Of a DNA stretch of 32,727 nt, positions 24,765 to 32,727 are shown in pieces. The notes beneath the pieces are model-generated. The model did no database searches and was not told the origin of the DNA. It saw only the letters and a program-made list of their open reading frames with translations. Both the position numbers and the translations under genes were made by a program. Source of the stretch: an uncultured Lachnospiraceae bacterium (GTDB lineage Bacteria; Bacillota; Clostridia; Lachnospirales; Lachnospiraceae); assembly GCA_945949045.1 (NCBI GenBank), contig CAMFDG010000023.1, positions 1 through 32,727 on the forward strand, in the 5' to 3' direction. Position 1 is the stretch's first letter. Each line of letters begins with the position of its first letter.

Positions 24765-25882
24765 CAATTTTCTTCCTCCTTCGACCTGTTTTTTTGTTCC
24801 TCAATGAGCCTTCCAATATAGTCAGACATTACCGGATCCTCTCTGTACTGATACACAAGAGCCTCGTTGGTATACGGATCCTCAAGGCCAATGATTTCTG
24901 CAATCTCCTGCTCATCCATCCCGCTGTTTTTAAGATATTCCAACGCATTCACACGCACATACCAGTTTTCGCTGGTGATGTGGCTTTTCATCAGGTCACG
25001 TATTTCTTTTTCCTGCCATCTGCCAAGTCCCTGAATGGCCAGCATTTCCTCTACCCAGCCGCCTTCCTCCCGGGACCGAAGCATATCCGCAAACATTCCC
25101 TTTGCTTTCTCATCCGGATATTTCAGGAAGTACCGTATTGCTGTGTATCTCACCTGGCTGCCCTTTGGCTCGAGGATGATGACTCTCCTGCAGAAGTCCC
25201 CCGCGTCCACCTCCGCGAACCGGAAATATTCCAGGATGCATTCCTTCGTGAAATCGCTGTATCTGTCATACTGTTCCATCAGCGCAGCAGCCAGTTCCTT
25301 TTTATCCACCCGGGCACTCAGCAGTCCGTCCACAAAGAGCTTTTTGTGATAAAAGCCTGCCCGCTCATCCACCACGTCTATGGCATTCATAAGAATACAA
25401 AGGTCACCAAATTCGTACACAGCAGCCATGGTATTGGAAAAGGTATACAAAGACCCGCTCTTTAGAAATGACAGAAACTCACTGGCAAAATAAGAGGATA
25501 TCCGGGCCCTCTCATAGCCGAGCGCAGATACCACATAAGCGTAATAGGCCTGCTCATAGTCCGATTTTTTCCGATACTCAAACAACAGAGAATAGACGAC
25601 CTCCCGAAACCAGTCCCTGGCATAGGGTTTTACCTCCAGAACACCCTGTAATGCCAGCAGATACTTTGTCTTCCTGCACCTTTCCCTTACAGAATCCAGC
25701 CATCCGGCGGAAAACTCCCCCGTCGTATTTTTTTGTTCTATTTCTTCTCCGACCCTCTTTTCGAATCGTGGCATTCTCGGATAAAATCTCTGATTTCTCG
25801 CATTTTTCACAATCAGAAACCCAATATCAAACACCAGTAAAATCACACATACCATCATGTAGATCTGCACAACGATGTTCAT
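24764..25882 (-). CDS. Membrane-anchored HEAT-repeat-like protein
   Basis: The 372-residue protein has one N-terminal membrane segment (about 4-25) followed by an all-helical cytoplasmic or surface region. Near the C-terminus several 30-residue helical pairs look like HEAT repeats (for example VRYTAIRYFLKYPD, EEMLAIQGLGRWQ and WYVRVNALEYLKN). HEAT repeats are protein-binding scaffolds. Its stop overlaps the glycosyltransferase start and its own start overlaps the upstream glycosidase-like gene by 4 bases, so it probably acts as an assembly partner of the synthase. AAAGGAG precedes the ATG. No enzymatic motif is seen. Confidence 0.75.
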   Translation of the reverse strand: MNIVVQIYMMVCVILLVFDIGFLIVKNARNQRFYPRMPRFEKRVGEEIEQKNTTGEFSAGWLDSVRERCRKTKYLLALQGVLEVKPYARDWFREVVYSLLFEYRKKSDYEQAYYAYVVSALGYERARISSYFASEFLSFLKSGSLYTFSNTMAAVYEFGDLCILMNAIDVVDERAGFYHKKLFVDGLLSARVDKKELAAALMEQYDRYSDFTKECILEYFRFAEVDAGDFCRRVIILEPKGSQVRYTAIRYFLKYPDEKAKGMFADMLRSREEGGWVEEMLAIQGLGRWQEKEIRDLMKSHITSENWYVRVNALEYLKNSGMDEQEIAEIIGLEDPYTNEALVYQYREDPVMSDYIGRLIEEQKNRSKEEEN

Positions 25883-28059
25883 ACGCCGCTCCTTTCAGCC
25901 TTCCAATACTCTCTGATCATTTCGTAGGATTCCTTCCGTCTCTCATGATAAGCGGGAGACTTTCCCAAAGGCTTAAGGGCTGCCCACTCCATCTTAATCT
26001 CGCAGGATCCGTCTCCTGCCCCTGCTGCGATCCGGTCTATAGAAAGATATTCCACGCCGTAGTTTTCATAATAGTCATCGTGAATGAACATTTTTACCGG
26101 ATCCGCCACATTCAAAAGCTGCCAGGGAATGCGAATTTCCACACAATCCTCTCCGCTGCAGAAATCCGTCAGGGAATCAAAATCTTCCGCCCCGGGATCC
26201 CCGTTGCCGTAATGCAGCTTTCCGGTTTCATAGCAGGCCTTCACCTTATAGTGGTACGGATTATAGGAATCATATTCCCTGAAGGTGATCCGCCGGTCAT
26301 CCGGAGAACCTTCACTCTCCAGATCCTCCGTTTCATAGTACAGTTCCTCCTGCAAAAGCATATGAATCTGGGAGAATACCGGAGAATCCTTTTTCGGAAA
26401 TTCCTTTGAAAAAAAGTCCCGGGCACTGATTTCCTCGTTAAAAAGAGCAGACAGCATATTATACCGGTCCTGCACCCACACCCTGCTGTTATTCCTGCCA
26501 TTGATCTCGATGCAGAAATCCGCCGCCCGGTTCATGGAGATTCCCAGATTTTGTGCGGTTTTCGAGCCGCTTTTCGGAGTGATATCGATGGGAATGTACA
26601 AATGATCACGACAAAAGTCATATCCCTTCTGCTCCACCATAAAATACAGGCAGGCCTCGTCATATTTCATGTAGAGCCGGATTCCATCCCGGCTTAAGAC
26701 CAGATCGCTTTCTCCCCATTCCGATATTTTCCCGTCCACGCAGCAGATACTCTCTTTTTCTCCCGGTTCAAAGGCTAAGAGTCCATAAAACGCGTCACAG
26801 GACTGACGGTTGACCCAGTAGGGGGAATCCTCACTGTTTACACCGGCCACACAGTTCCAGGTGGTTTTGTACCATTCATCCTGCCATTCATAGATGATTC
26901 CACCGGCACAGCCTGCTTTGCGGATATCGTCATACATGGAAATGACCGCCTCCCCCTGCTGCGTTTCATTCAGACGGCCCATATTTCTGCCCAGACCCTT
27001 TTCCTCTGCAGAGAGAGTTCTTGCGGAGGACGCTCCAAATCCGGATATGACCACCGGCATGCTGTGGTGAGCATTGAGTGCTTTCAGGTACTGTCTATAT
27101 GTATTCATTTCATGTACGTCCATATAACTATAAAAATCCGGGTAGGCGGGGTAGACATGATAGGAGGCAAACTGTCCCGCCACAAACTGCTCTGTGGATT
27201 TAATATGCTCTGTGTCCACCTTTGCCGCCTTCTTAAAATAAACCTCCAGTTCCTCCCCGTAGGACAGGGGATCCGTCATCGTCCAGTTCCCAAAAGAGAT
27301 TGTTTTCTGGGCTCCGTATTTCTCCATCTCATAGGAGATAAGTTCATCCCCCATTTCCGCAAGAAAGATCTCAAAATTACCAGCCCCCCGGGTGCAAAGG
27401 TATTTTCCTTCAAACTGGGGCTGCTGTTCAAAGGAGCGGTCCGTGTAGGCTACCAGCGTGGTCTCCCACTCCCCGCCCAGGATATACCCGTACACCCATG
27501 GGGAGACATCCCGGTTATAATGGGTGGGAAAAAGGCCGTAATCCGAATGGGTTTTTAATCTTCCATGGACAGCATCTACCGTTTTTTTACAATTTCTCGC
27601 AAAGGGCTTGTAGAATTCCTCGTCTAACGCCCCATAGATGGAATTTACCAGATACTCGTCAATGGCAATTCCCTGGATGAGATAAACGGGATCCTTGTTT
27701 CCCTCATTGAATTCATACAGAGCATCATAAAAGGCCTTCGGCCCCATAGTCTCCACGCCGATGACGTTGGCACCCATTTCTTTGATCTGCCGGATCCAGC
27801 TTAAATACTCCTCCCTGGAAACGGCATCCTCCGTGGCATAGTACCCCGGCTTACTAAAGCCCAGATTGACACCCCGAATCTCAAACTTCTGAAATCCTTC
27901 CCTCCCCTTCAGGTACAGAGTGTCCCCCCTCACCTGAGATATACACGCCACATCCTGTTGCCCCCGGGACAGATAAACCACTCCCGCATAATAATACAGA
28001 TAGTTCCACACAAAAATACCGATCACCAGGATCAGGGAGCCCGCAATCACTTTCTTCAA
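25879..28059 (-). CDS. Membrane-anchored TIM-barrel glycosidase-like protein, catalytic Glu apparently missing
   Basis: The protein of 726 residues has an N-terminal membrane anchor (about 5-26), a TIM-barrel glycoside-hydrolase-like part (about 55-410), and a C-terminal beta region (about 430-710) resembling a CBM9/DOMON carbohydrate-binding fold. GYILGGEWE (E197) fits the acid/base position. The second catalytic position normally reads ...E-F-G after a beta strand, but here it is MPVVISGFGASSAR with G340 (codon GGA; Glu would be GAA). The match YEWQDEWYKTTWN follows. If this reading is right it binds rather than cuts glycan. It starts with TTG (28057-28059) behind AGGAGGTG, four bases after the CotH stop; no nearby in-frame ATG exists. 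Part of the six-gene cluster. Confidence 0.8.
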   Translation of the reverse strand: MKKVIAGSLILVIGIFVWNYLYYYAGVVYLSRGQQDVACISQVRGDTLYLKGREGFQKFEIRGVNLGFSKPGYYATEDAVSREEYLSWIRQIKEMGANVIGVETMGPKAFYDALYEFNEGNKDPVYLIQGIAIDEYLVNSIYGALDEEFYKPFARNCKKTVDAVHGRLKTHSDYGLFPTHYNRDVSPWVYGYILGGEWETTLVAYTDRSFEQQPQFEGKYLCTRGAGNFEIFLAEMGDELISYEMEKYGAQKTISFGNWTMTDPLSYGEELEVYFKKAAKVDTEHIKSTEQFVAGQFASYHVYPAYPDFYSYMDVHEMNTYRQYLKALNAHHSMPVVISGFGASSARTLSAEEKGLGRNMGRLNETQQGEAVISMYDDIRKAGCAGGIIYEWQDEWYKTTWNCVAGVNSEDSPYWVNRQSCDAFYGLLAFEPGEKESICCVDGKISEWGESDLVLSRDGIRLYMKYDEACLYFMVEQKGYDFCRDHLYIPIDITPKSGSKTAQNLGISMNRAADFCIEINGRNNSRVWVQDRYNMLSALFNEEISARDFFSKEFPKKDSPVFSQIHMLLQEELYYETEDLESEGSPDDRRITFREYDSYNPYHYKVKACYETGKLHYGNGDPGAEDFDSLTDFCSGEDCVEIRIPWQLLNVADPVKMFIHDDYYENYGVEYLSIDRIAAGAGDGSCEIKMEWAALKPLGKSPAYHERRKESYEMIREYWKAERSGV

Positions 28060-28062
28060 GGA

Positions 28063-29559
28063 CTAATTCACCTCCTGATAGTTGATGCTTTTGTTAAGAG
28101 AATCATGACACAGGGTATACAGCCTGTCGATGTGGGTATCCATGTGACGGATTCTTTGAGAAATGCAGGTTTTTAGCTGGTCAATGGCTTCCTCATAGTT
28201 TCTCGGATTTCGTTCACGGGGATACAGATAGTCGTATACCACCCCATTGTATGTGCTGCAAAAACTGTACCCCCACTTATCGTAATTGCGGTCAATGGCC
28301 GGTCCCAGATATGCAATTGTCCCGTCAATATACCCAAACAGGTACTCTTCATTCAAATAGGTTTTCCTCAGCTCATGATATCTGGCTACCACCCGGTCCA
28401 CAAAAGCTTTATCCTTAAACAGATACGAATACCACATACTGTTCTGAAGAGAGAAGGTCTCCGGGGACACCACGGAAAATTCGTAATAATCAAAGGCGGA
28501 ATTGAAATCCCACACACACAGCTTCATCTTTCCACCCAGATCCCGGTACAGGAAGGTGGACAATCCCATCGCGTCATAATTTAAGGTAAATTCGTTGATC
28601 AGAAAATAATTCACAAAGGACTCCACGTCAATGTATGCCTGATAGCCGTGACGTTTATCCCTGTAGTCGTAGGAATACAGTGCTTTCTCAAACCGGGAGA
28701 TATCTGATTCAATATACTGCCTCTGGCCCTCCGTCAGCGTGGAAGAGGGATATTCGATCTGATAGTAGCCCCTTCTTTCTGCTCCTGTATTGGCCGAAAT
28801 GTAGGAGTAGCTGGCAAAGGTCTCGATGCTTTCCAATTCGTTGTGGGAGTCTCTGTCAATCTGCACGATATAGGAGGTGGTGTCCACCTTTGGGTTTGTC
28901 TTTTCAATTTCTATGCGGCCGTCATCGCTGTATTCCACCTTCTCGACAATCAGATACACACCCATATATTCCCCATTGACAAATGCCTCGCAGAACCGTA
29001 CGTTAGGAGCGCAATCCATGATTTCTCCCGCCAGATTATAACAGAGATAATTTCGGATCAGTGTTTTATCCAGAAAAGGGCCATGCAGCGCCCACTCGCT
29101 GTCAGCTGTCATACCTGACAGGGACACCTTTTTGCCGGTCACCAGATCTGCTTCCTTAAACTTGATCAGATACCCCGGCTTATCGTATTTACGAGAGGAG
29201 GCCCCGCGGATCCGGATCAGTGCCCTCTCACGGACGACCGGAGTATCCGTCAGATGGTTGTTCTCTATCTCAGAATCAAAATACTCGATGGAAGCCCCTA
29301 CCATCTCATCATTTTTCAGGAAATACCCATCCTGATCCATCAAAGCAAGATAAGGCGATGGGACAGGCTCGTCCGTTGTAATGCTGATCAGGGGCAGATG
29401 GGTGCAGAACACCTCTCTGCCATGGTCTGTGCAGGCTGTTTTCGGAAGTGCCTCCTGATGCTGGTGATACCGGTTTTTCCTCACATCCAGATTCTGCAAA
29501 CCAAAAGCGCCCAGAAGAATGGACAAAATAATTACGATGGAAAGAATTTTATATTTCAT
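28063..29559 (-). CDS. CotH kinase-family protein, secreted or membrane-anchored
   Basis: The protein of 498 residues has a signal anchor (about 4-22), then a CotH-type domain. Family motifs are RIRGASSRKYDKPGYLIKF (RGxSSR at 118-123), NGEYMGVYLIVEKVEY, INEFTLNYDA, YRDLGGKMKL (D340) and VWDFNSAFD (350-357). CotH proteins are atypical extracellular kinases; B. subtilis CotH phosphorylates spore coat protein CotB. The canonical metal motif WDxD is WDFN here, with Asn for the second Asp, as I recall for some clostridial relatives. Its start overlaps DUF4956 by 4 bases. Placement beside VTC and DUF4956 genes is a recurrent grouping in bacteria. The substrate is unknown; nothing suggests a spore coat here. 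Confidence 0.9.
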   Translation of the reverse strand: MKYKILSIVIILSILLGAFGLQNLDVRKNRYHQHQEALPKTACTDHGREVFCTHLPLISITTDEPVPSPYLALMDQDGYFLKNDEMVGASIEYFDSEIENNHLTDTPVVRERALIRIRGASSRKYDKPGYLIKFKEADLVTGKKVSLSGMTADSEWALHGPFLDKTLIRNYLCYNLAGEIMDCAPNVRFCEAFVNGEYMGVYLIVEKVEYSDDGRIEIEKTNPKVDTTSYIVQIDRDSHNELESIETFASYSYISANTGAERRGYYQIEYPSSTLTEGQRQYIESDISRFEKALYSYDYRDKRHGYQAYIDVESFVNYFLINEFTLNYDAMGLSTFLYRDLGGKMKLCVWDFNSAFDYYEFSVVSPETFSLQNSMWYSYLFKDKAFVDRVVARYHELRKTYLNEEYLFGYIDGTIAYLGPAIDRNYDKWGYSFCSTYNGVVYDYLYPRERNPRNYEEAIDQLKTCISQRIRHMDTHIDRLYTLCHDSLNKSINYQEVN

Positions 29560-30263
29560 GAGATCTCATCACTCTGCACAACGGTATTGACATAATCCAC
29601 ACCCCCGAGGGCAAACAGCTTATCGGAGATGGACTGCTGCATACGCTCCTGGGAAACCGCCAGCTTTCTTTCCTTTTCCTTCGATTTCTCAAATATCTTC
29701 CGGTCCAGCTCATAAATAAACTCCACGGTTTCAGCTGTGGCATTCTCTGTCTTCAGCACCGGTGCTTTCGTAAAGTATTCATAGACGCTCTGCCGGACCT
29801 CATCTGCCCGGCTGCGGTCGCAGCGGATAATCAGCAGCAGCCTGTTTTCGTTCTTCACTCTTCCGAGGAAAAGCAGCACAACAAAAACCATGGCACTTCC
29901 GATTCCCGCGACGATAAAGTCTCCTACTCCACAACAGATTCCCAGTATGATGGTCCAGAAAATATAAGCAGTGTCCCGGCTGTCCTTGATGGAGGTACGG
30001 AACCGGACAATAGACAGAGCTCCCACCATCCCCAGGGACAGCGCCACGTTATTTCCAATCACCGTCATAACCATGGTAGTAAGAATTGTTAAGGTGACCA
30101 GCGTAATATTGAATTTTGCACTGTAAACAGAGCCTGAATGGGTGATTCTGTACGAAAGAAATACCACAATGGCAAAGGCCGCCGAAACCGCCATCCGGAT
30201 TGTGATGTCCTGGACACTCAGGGTACCCTGGCTGGTAATAATGTCATATAAATATTTGTTCAT
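29556..30263 (-). CDS. DUF4956 membrane protein
   Basis: This 235-residue protein has about four membrane segments (22-38, 50-69, 98-117, 118-135), then a cytoplasmic alpha/beta tail (about 140-225). The signature LGMVGALSIVRFRTSIKDSR (residues 78-96) lies between membrane segments 2 and 3 and is the hallmark of DUF4956. No biochemical function is established for this family; it is repeatedly found with VTC-domain and CotH genes, as here. AGGAGG lies 4 bases before the ATG. It is the second gene of the cluster, 30 bases after the VTC-domain gene. Confidence 0.9.
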   Translation of the reverse strand: MNKYLYDIITSQGTLSVQDITIRMAVSAAFAIVVFLSYRITHSGSVYSAKFNITLVTLTILTTMVMTVIGNNVALSLGMVGALSIVRFRTSIKDSRDTAYIFWTIILGICCGVGDFIVAGIGSAMVFVVLLFLGRVKNENRLLLIIRCDRSRADEVRQSVYEYFTKAPVLKTENATAETVEFIYELDRKIFEKSKEKERKLAVSQERMQQSISDKLFALGGVDYVNTVVQSDEIS

Positions 30264-30293
30264 AAAACCTCCTGGGTTGTTTTTTCTATTACA

Positions 30294-30986
30294 CTACTGA
30301 AATGGATAAGTGACAGATCTGCTCAGACAGTATTTACTGGATGATATGCTTCTTGCATCCACCCGGGAAATCAAATTCGATATGTATTCCAATATAAATT
30401 TATCATATTTTACTTCAAAGATTACTTTATCCGGCGGAAATACCGGCGTCAGGGGGAGTTTTTCCGAAAACAGGTTAAAGTCTGTCTCCGTGGCCCTGAT
30501 GTCGCCGTCAAAGGTGAGACGGATATTATTTTCCCTGGCCATAAATGCATACCGCTGATACTCGACAATGGATTTGGGACGGTACAGTTCACCGGCCATA
30601 AGGGTATAAAGCTCCGCTGCAAAATCCTCAGAATAACGAAGCAGCACGGAATAATTTCCCCCGATCAGTTCCAGCGCCTCCGCTTTTGAGATGGTAAGTG
30701 ACCTTTTTCTCTGGAAAATATTCTCCTTCTGTTTCATCTCCAGCTTCGCTCTCTGATCTGTTGGACTGTATATTCTAAGCCTTATCTTACGCCTTACGTT
30801 CTGTTCATTGATCTTTTGGAAGTAGTCCCTATCCTCCGGTGTATCAAAGTACAGGGACCGCACCATATAGCTTCCCCTCTGGGAAAAGCTGTCCGTCATC
30901 AGCATGGCGGAAAATACACTGCGGTATTCATACGCATAGGTCACATCCAGCGGATATTTTTCTTCTCTTCTGCACACTGAGATCAT
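30294..30986 (-). CDS. VTC-domain protein (polyphosphate-polymerase-like)
   Basis: A 230-residue single-domain protein of the VTC (polyphosphate polymerase, TTM-like tunnel fold) family. Basic and acidic tunnel residues are present in order: EEKYPLD (K10), VRSLYFDTPEDRDYF, RRKIRLRIY (65-73), KLEMKQKE (E83, K85), IRLTFDGDIRAT (R156) and VIFEVKYDKF (E191, K193). Yeast Vtc4 makes polyphosphate from ATP with this fold; bacterial members are less well defined. The start is ATG 30984-30986 behind AAAGGAGG; an upstream GTG is less likely. It heads the six-gene cluster. A possible divergent minus-strand promoter (TTGTCA at 31068-31073) is too weak to list separately. Confidence 0.9.
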   Translation of the reverse strand: MISVCRREEKYPLDVTYAYEYRSVFSAMLMTDSFSQRGSYMVRSLYFDTPEDRDYFQKINEQNVRRKIRLRIYSPTDQRAKLEMKQKENIFQRKRSLTISKAEALELIGGNYSVLLRYSEDFAAELYTLMAGELYRPKSIVEYQRYAFMARENNIRLTFDGDIRATETDFNLFSEKLPLTPVFPPDKVIFEVKYDKFILEYISNLISRVDARSISSSKYCLSRSVTYPFQ

Positions 30987-31066
30987 GACAAGCCTCCTTT
31001 CAACGGTCCGCACCCTCTCTCAGTGTATTCATACCTTCATCATAATATGTGGTATTTTCGTTCCTG

Positions 31067-31095
31067 TTGACAAAACAAACTGTGAATGCTATGAT
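31067..31095 (+). promoter_or_regulatory. Near-consensus promoter of the DUF5058 operon
   Basis: TTGACA (31067-31072), a 17-base spacer, and TATGAT (31090-31095) with an extended TGC just before the -10. This is the strongest promoter sequence in the window. The expected transcript start (about 31102) falls 8 bases before the hairpin at 31110. Confidence 0.85.
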
Positions 31096-31109
31096 TTTTC
31101 AAAGGCGAA

Positions 31110-31143
31110 GGCGCTCTTGTTTCCCAAGAGCGCCCGTTTTATT
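31110..31143 (+). terminator. Terminator-like hairpin at the 5' end of the DUF5058 transcript
   Basis: GGCGCTCTTG (31110-31119) pairs perfectly with CAAGAGCGCC (31125-31134) across a 5-base loop, and CGTTTTATT follows. By shape it is an intrinsic terminator, yet it lies between a strong promoter and the start of the DUF5058 gene (31168), so it would act as an attenuator or yield a ~40-base RNA. There is almost no room upstream for an aptamer. Confidence 0.65.
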
Positions 31144-31167
31144 CTAAAGAGAAAAGAGGTAAAAGTT

Positions 31168-31887
31168 ATGGCATCTATGAAAGACATTATTTCCAGTCCC
31201 CTGCTGCTGGCTCTGGTGGCAGGCGGACTCATCTACATCGTGATTTTTTCACTGATTCATCTGAAAAAGTCCTACGGCCGCTGCCTTGAGCTGGGAATCA
31301 CCAAGGAGGACCTGCACAAGGTCATCAAATCCAGTCTGGTATTCTCCATCGTTCCCAGTCTTTCCATCGTAGTTGGACTCTTTGCACTGATTTCCGTGCT
31401 GGGAGTTGTATGGTCCTGGTGGAGGCTCTCCGTCATCGGATCTCTGTCCTACGAATCCTTAATCTCCAGCAGTGTTGCATCAGCACTGAAGTTTTCTTCC
31501 ACTGCAGAAATGCTGGAGCAGGCTACCGGAAGTCAGTTCGGCGTGGTAATGATTCTTATGAGCATCGGAATGTTAAGCGGATTCTTTATTCTGATTCCTT
31601 TTGGCAGGAAGCTCTCCATGAGCGTCGTAAAAACCGAGAATTCCAGCAGCTGGAAATATGTGTTAAGCGGCACCTTCATGCTGTGTCTCTTTGCAGTTTA
31701 TATCCCGGTTCTTCTGATTGGTGATACCATCCAGGCTTCTGTTATGCTGACGGGCCTGGTCATTGCCGTGGTACTTGGCATTCTGGCATCCAAGCCCAGG
31801 CTTCGATGGTTAAACGAGTTTATCATGGCCTTTTCCATGATCGGAGGTATGATTTCCTCCATCTTCTGGACGAAGTTATTTCAGTAA
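31168..31887 (+). CDS. DUF5058 family membrane protein, probable transporter subunit
   Basis: The protein of 239 residues has about six membrane segments (12-32, 56-80, 124-146, 165-186, 188-206, 216-234). It fits the DUF5058 family in length and in the conserved stretch FSIVPSLSIVVGLFALISVLG followed by WRLSVIGSLSYE (residues 59-96; the first run lies at 59-79). The function of DUF5058 is not established. It is the first gene after the promoter/hairpin and precedes a second integral membrane protein by 32 bases, so the two probably form a membrane complex. AGAGG lies 8 bases before the ATG. Confidence 0.85.
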   Translation: MASMKDIISSPLLLALVAGGLIYIVIFSLIHLKKSYGRCLELGITKEDLHKVIKSSLVFSIVPSLSIVVGLFALISVLGVVWSWWRLSVIGSLSYESLISSSVASALKFSSTAEMLEQATGSQFGVVMILMSIGMLSGFFILIPFGRKLSMSVVKTENSSSWKYVLSGTFMLCLFAVYIPVLLIGDTIQASVMLTGLVIAVVLGILASKPRLRWLNEFIMAFSMIGGMISSIFWTKLFQ

Positions 31888-31919
31888 TGTATAGAGGTAC
31901 AATGAAAGGAGAATTACCT

Positions 31920-32720
31920 ATGAGCAAGAAGACAAAACAGACAACCGTCATGGATCCGTTTCAGGCATGGTGCCACAAGTGGAGCCGCCTGGGGACTGTA
32001 ATCATGTTAGCCTATATGATTGCACTGCCTTTTATCGTACTGGCATATTACCACTGCATGCCAACCTTCGGGGAAGTGATCAATCTGTCCACCATCAGTA
32101 TTCTGATGATCTATATTCCGGTAGGAATTTCCGAGGCCTTAAGCTACACTCCGATTCTTGGATCTTCTACCTACCTGACCTTTATCACCGGTAACATCAT
32201 GAACCTGAAGCTTCCGGTCGCCGTAAATGCCATGAAGCTTGCCAAGAAAGAAGCTAACACCCCGGAGGGCGAAGCCATCTCCTGTGTCGCCGTATCCGTC
32301 TCCTCCATCATGACGGTAATCATCTTAGCTTTGGCAGCGCTTCTCAGCTCCCAGATCAGCCCGATCTTCGAACTGCCTGCAGTTAAGACCGCCTCCAATT
32401 ACCTGATTCCGGCACTGTTCGGATCCCTGACTCTTGGCCTGTTCTCCAGCACCAAGGCAGGTAAAAAGGTAGTGAAAAACGGAATTGCCGGTGTCATCCC
32501 GGTGCTTGTCATCGTTGCTGTTCTGGCACTGTTCGTGCGAATCACCAGCGGAGGCTCTCTCTTTGGAGCAATCGGCTTTTTGATTCTGTTCATGCTTCCG
32601 GTAGCTATCATTTCCTCCCGGATTATGTGGAAGAAGGGGATCATTAAGGTTGTTGACAATAATGAGACTGCTTCTTCGGAAAGCGTTTCTCAGAAAGCAG
32701 ACGACAAAAAAGAAGTGTAA
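31920..32720 (+). CDS. Integral membrane partner of DUF5058, unknown function
   Basis: This 266-residue protein has about six membrane segments (24-43, 55-72, 120-143, 160-176, 189-207, 216-232) and a short charged C-terminal tail. I do not recognise a named family. AAAGGAG lies 8 bases before the ATG at 31920-31922. Close spacing with the DUF5058 gene and similar size and topology suggest two subunits of one membrane machine, perhaps a transporter. The stop is 8 bases from the window end, so any further operon genes are outside. Confidence 0.8.
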   Translation: MSKKTKQTTVMDPFQAWCHKWSRLGTVIMLAYMIALPFIVLAYYHCMPTFGEVINLSTISILMIYIPVGISEALSYTPILGSSTYLTFITGNIMNLKLPVAVNAMKLAKKEANTPEGEAISCVAVSVSSIMTVIILALAALLSSQISPIFELPAVKTASNYLIPALFGSLTLGLFSSTKAGKKVVKNGIAGVIPVLVIVAVLALFVRITSGGSLFGAIGFLILFMLPVAIISSRIMWKKGIIKVVDNNETASSESVSQKADDKKEV

Positions 32721-32727
32721 TATTTGA

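Noticed and set aside
25468-26409. Plus-strand open frame of 313 codons
   Set aside because: Antisense to the HEAT-repeat and glycosidase-like genes; no coding evidence.

Overview
The window looks like a chromosomal segment of a Gram-positive Clostridia, most likely family Lachnospiraceae. The reasons are strong AGGAGG-type ribosome binding sites, a MutS2/YhaM/RlmD-type housekeeping set, a hisS-aspS operon, DUF5058 and LytTR families typical of gut Clostridia, and moderately GC-balanced coding DNA. This is a family-level guess from gene content only. The first ~1.57 kb is visibly more AT-rich than the rest and looks like the edge of an accessory segment.

Layout. (1) 1-1570: the N-terminal end of a DUF4143-type AAA+ ATPase with a palindrome-flanked promoter, and a protein whose upstream codons spell part of an XRE-type HTH cut off by a stop. 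(2) 1582-5356, minus strand: an HtrA-like protein whose catalytic His and Asp are gone, then yhaM, a 19-bp-stem terminator, and rlmD. (3) 5510-10047, plus strand: mutS2 followed by an OmpR-type two-component pair. A bidirectional terminator ends this unit. (4) 10063-14284, minus: hisS, aspS and a membrane-anchored unknown protein, from a clear promoter. (5) 14411-23225, minus: a signalling operon from one good promoter: LytTR-PAS regulator, a 21-codon leader ORF, an HD-GYP c-di-GMP phosphodiesterase response regulator, a hybrid kinase with HPt, a hybrid kinase fused to a DegV-like lipid-binding domain, a solute-binding lipoprotein without a transporter, and a broken receiver/GGDEF-like gene. 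(6) 23349-30986, minus: a tightly overlapping six-gene envelope or exopolysaccharide cluster: VTC-domain protein, DUF4956 membrane protein, CotH-type kinase, glycosidase-like membrane-anchored protein, HEAT-repeat membrane protein, and a processive GT2 glycosyltransferase. (7) 31067-32720, plus: a consensus promoter, a hairpin immediately at the transcript start, then DUF5058 and a partner membrane protein.

How it fits together. The most interesting stretch is 14.4-31.0 kb. A GT2 synthase with cellulose-synthase-like motifs lies next to a phosphorelay ending in an HD-GYP enzyme, so local c-di-GMP control of an uncharacterised polymer is a reasonable hypothesis. The CotH/VTC/DUF4956 trio points to a polymer or surface protein modified with phosphate, but no product can be read from sequence. 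The kinase-receiver-DegV fusion is the most unusual single protein. Three proteins appear to have lost catalytic or ligand-binding residues while remaining full length: the HtrA-like protein, the glycosidase-like protein and the solute-binding lipoprotein.
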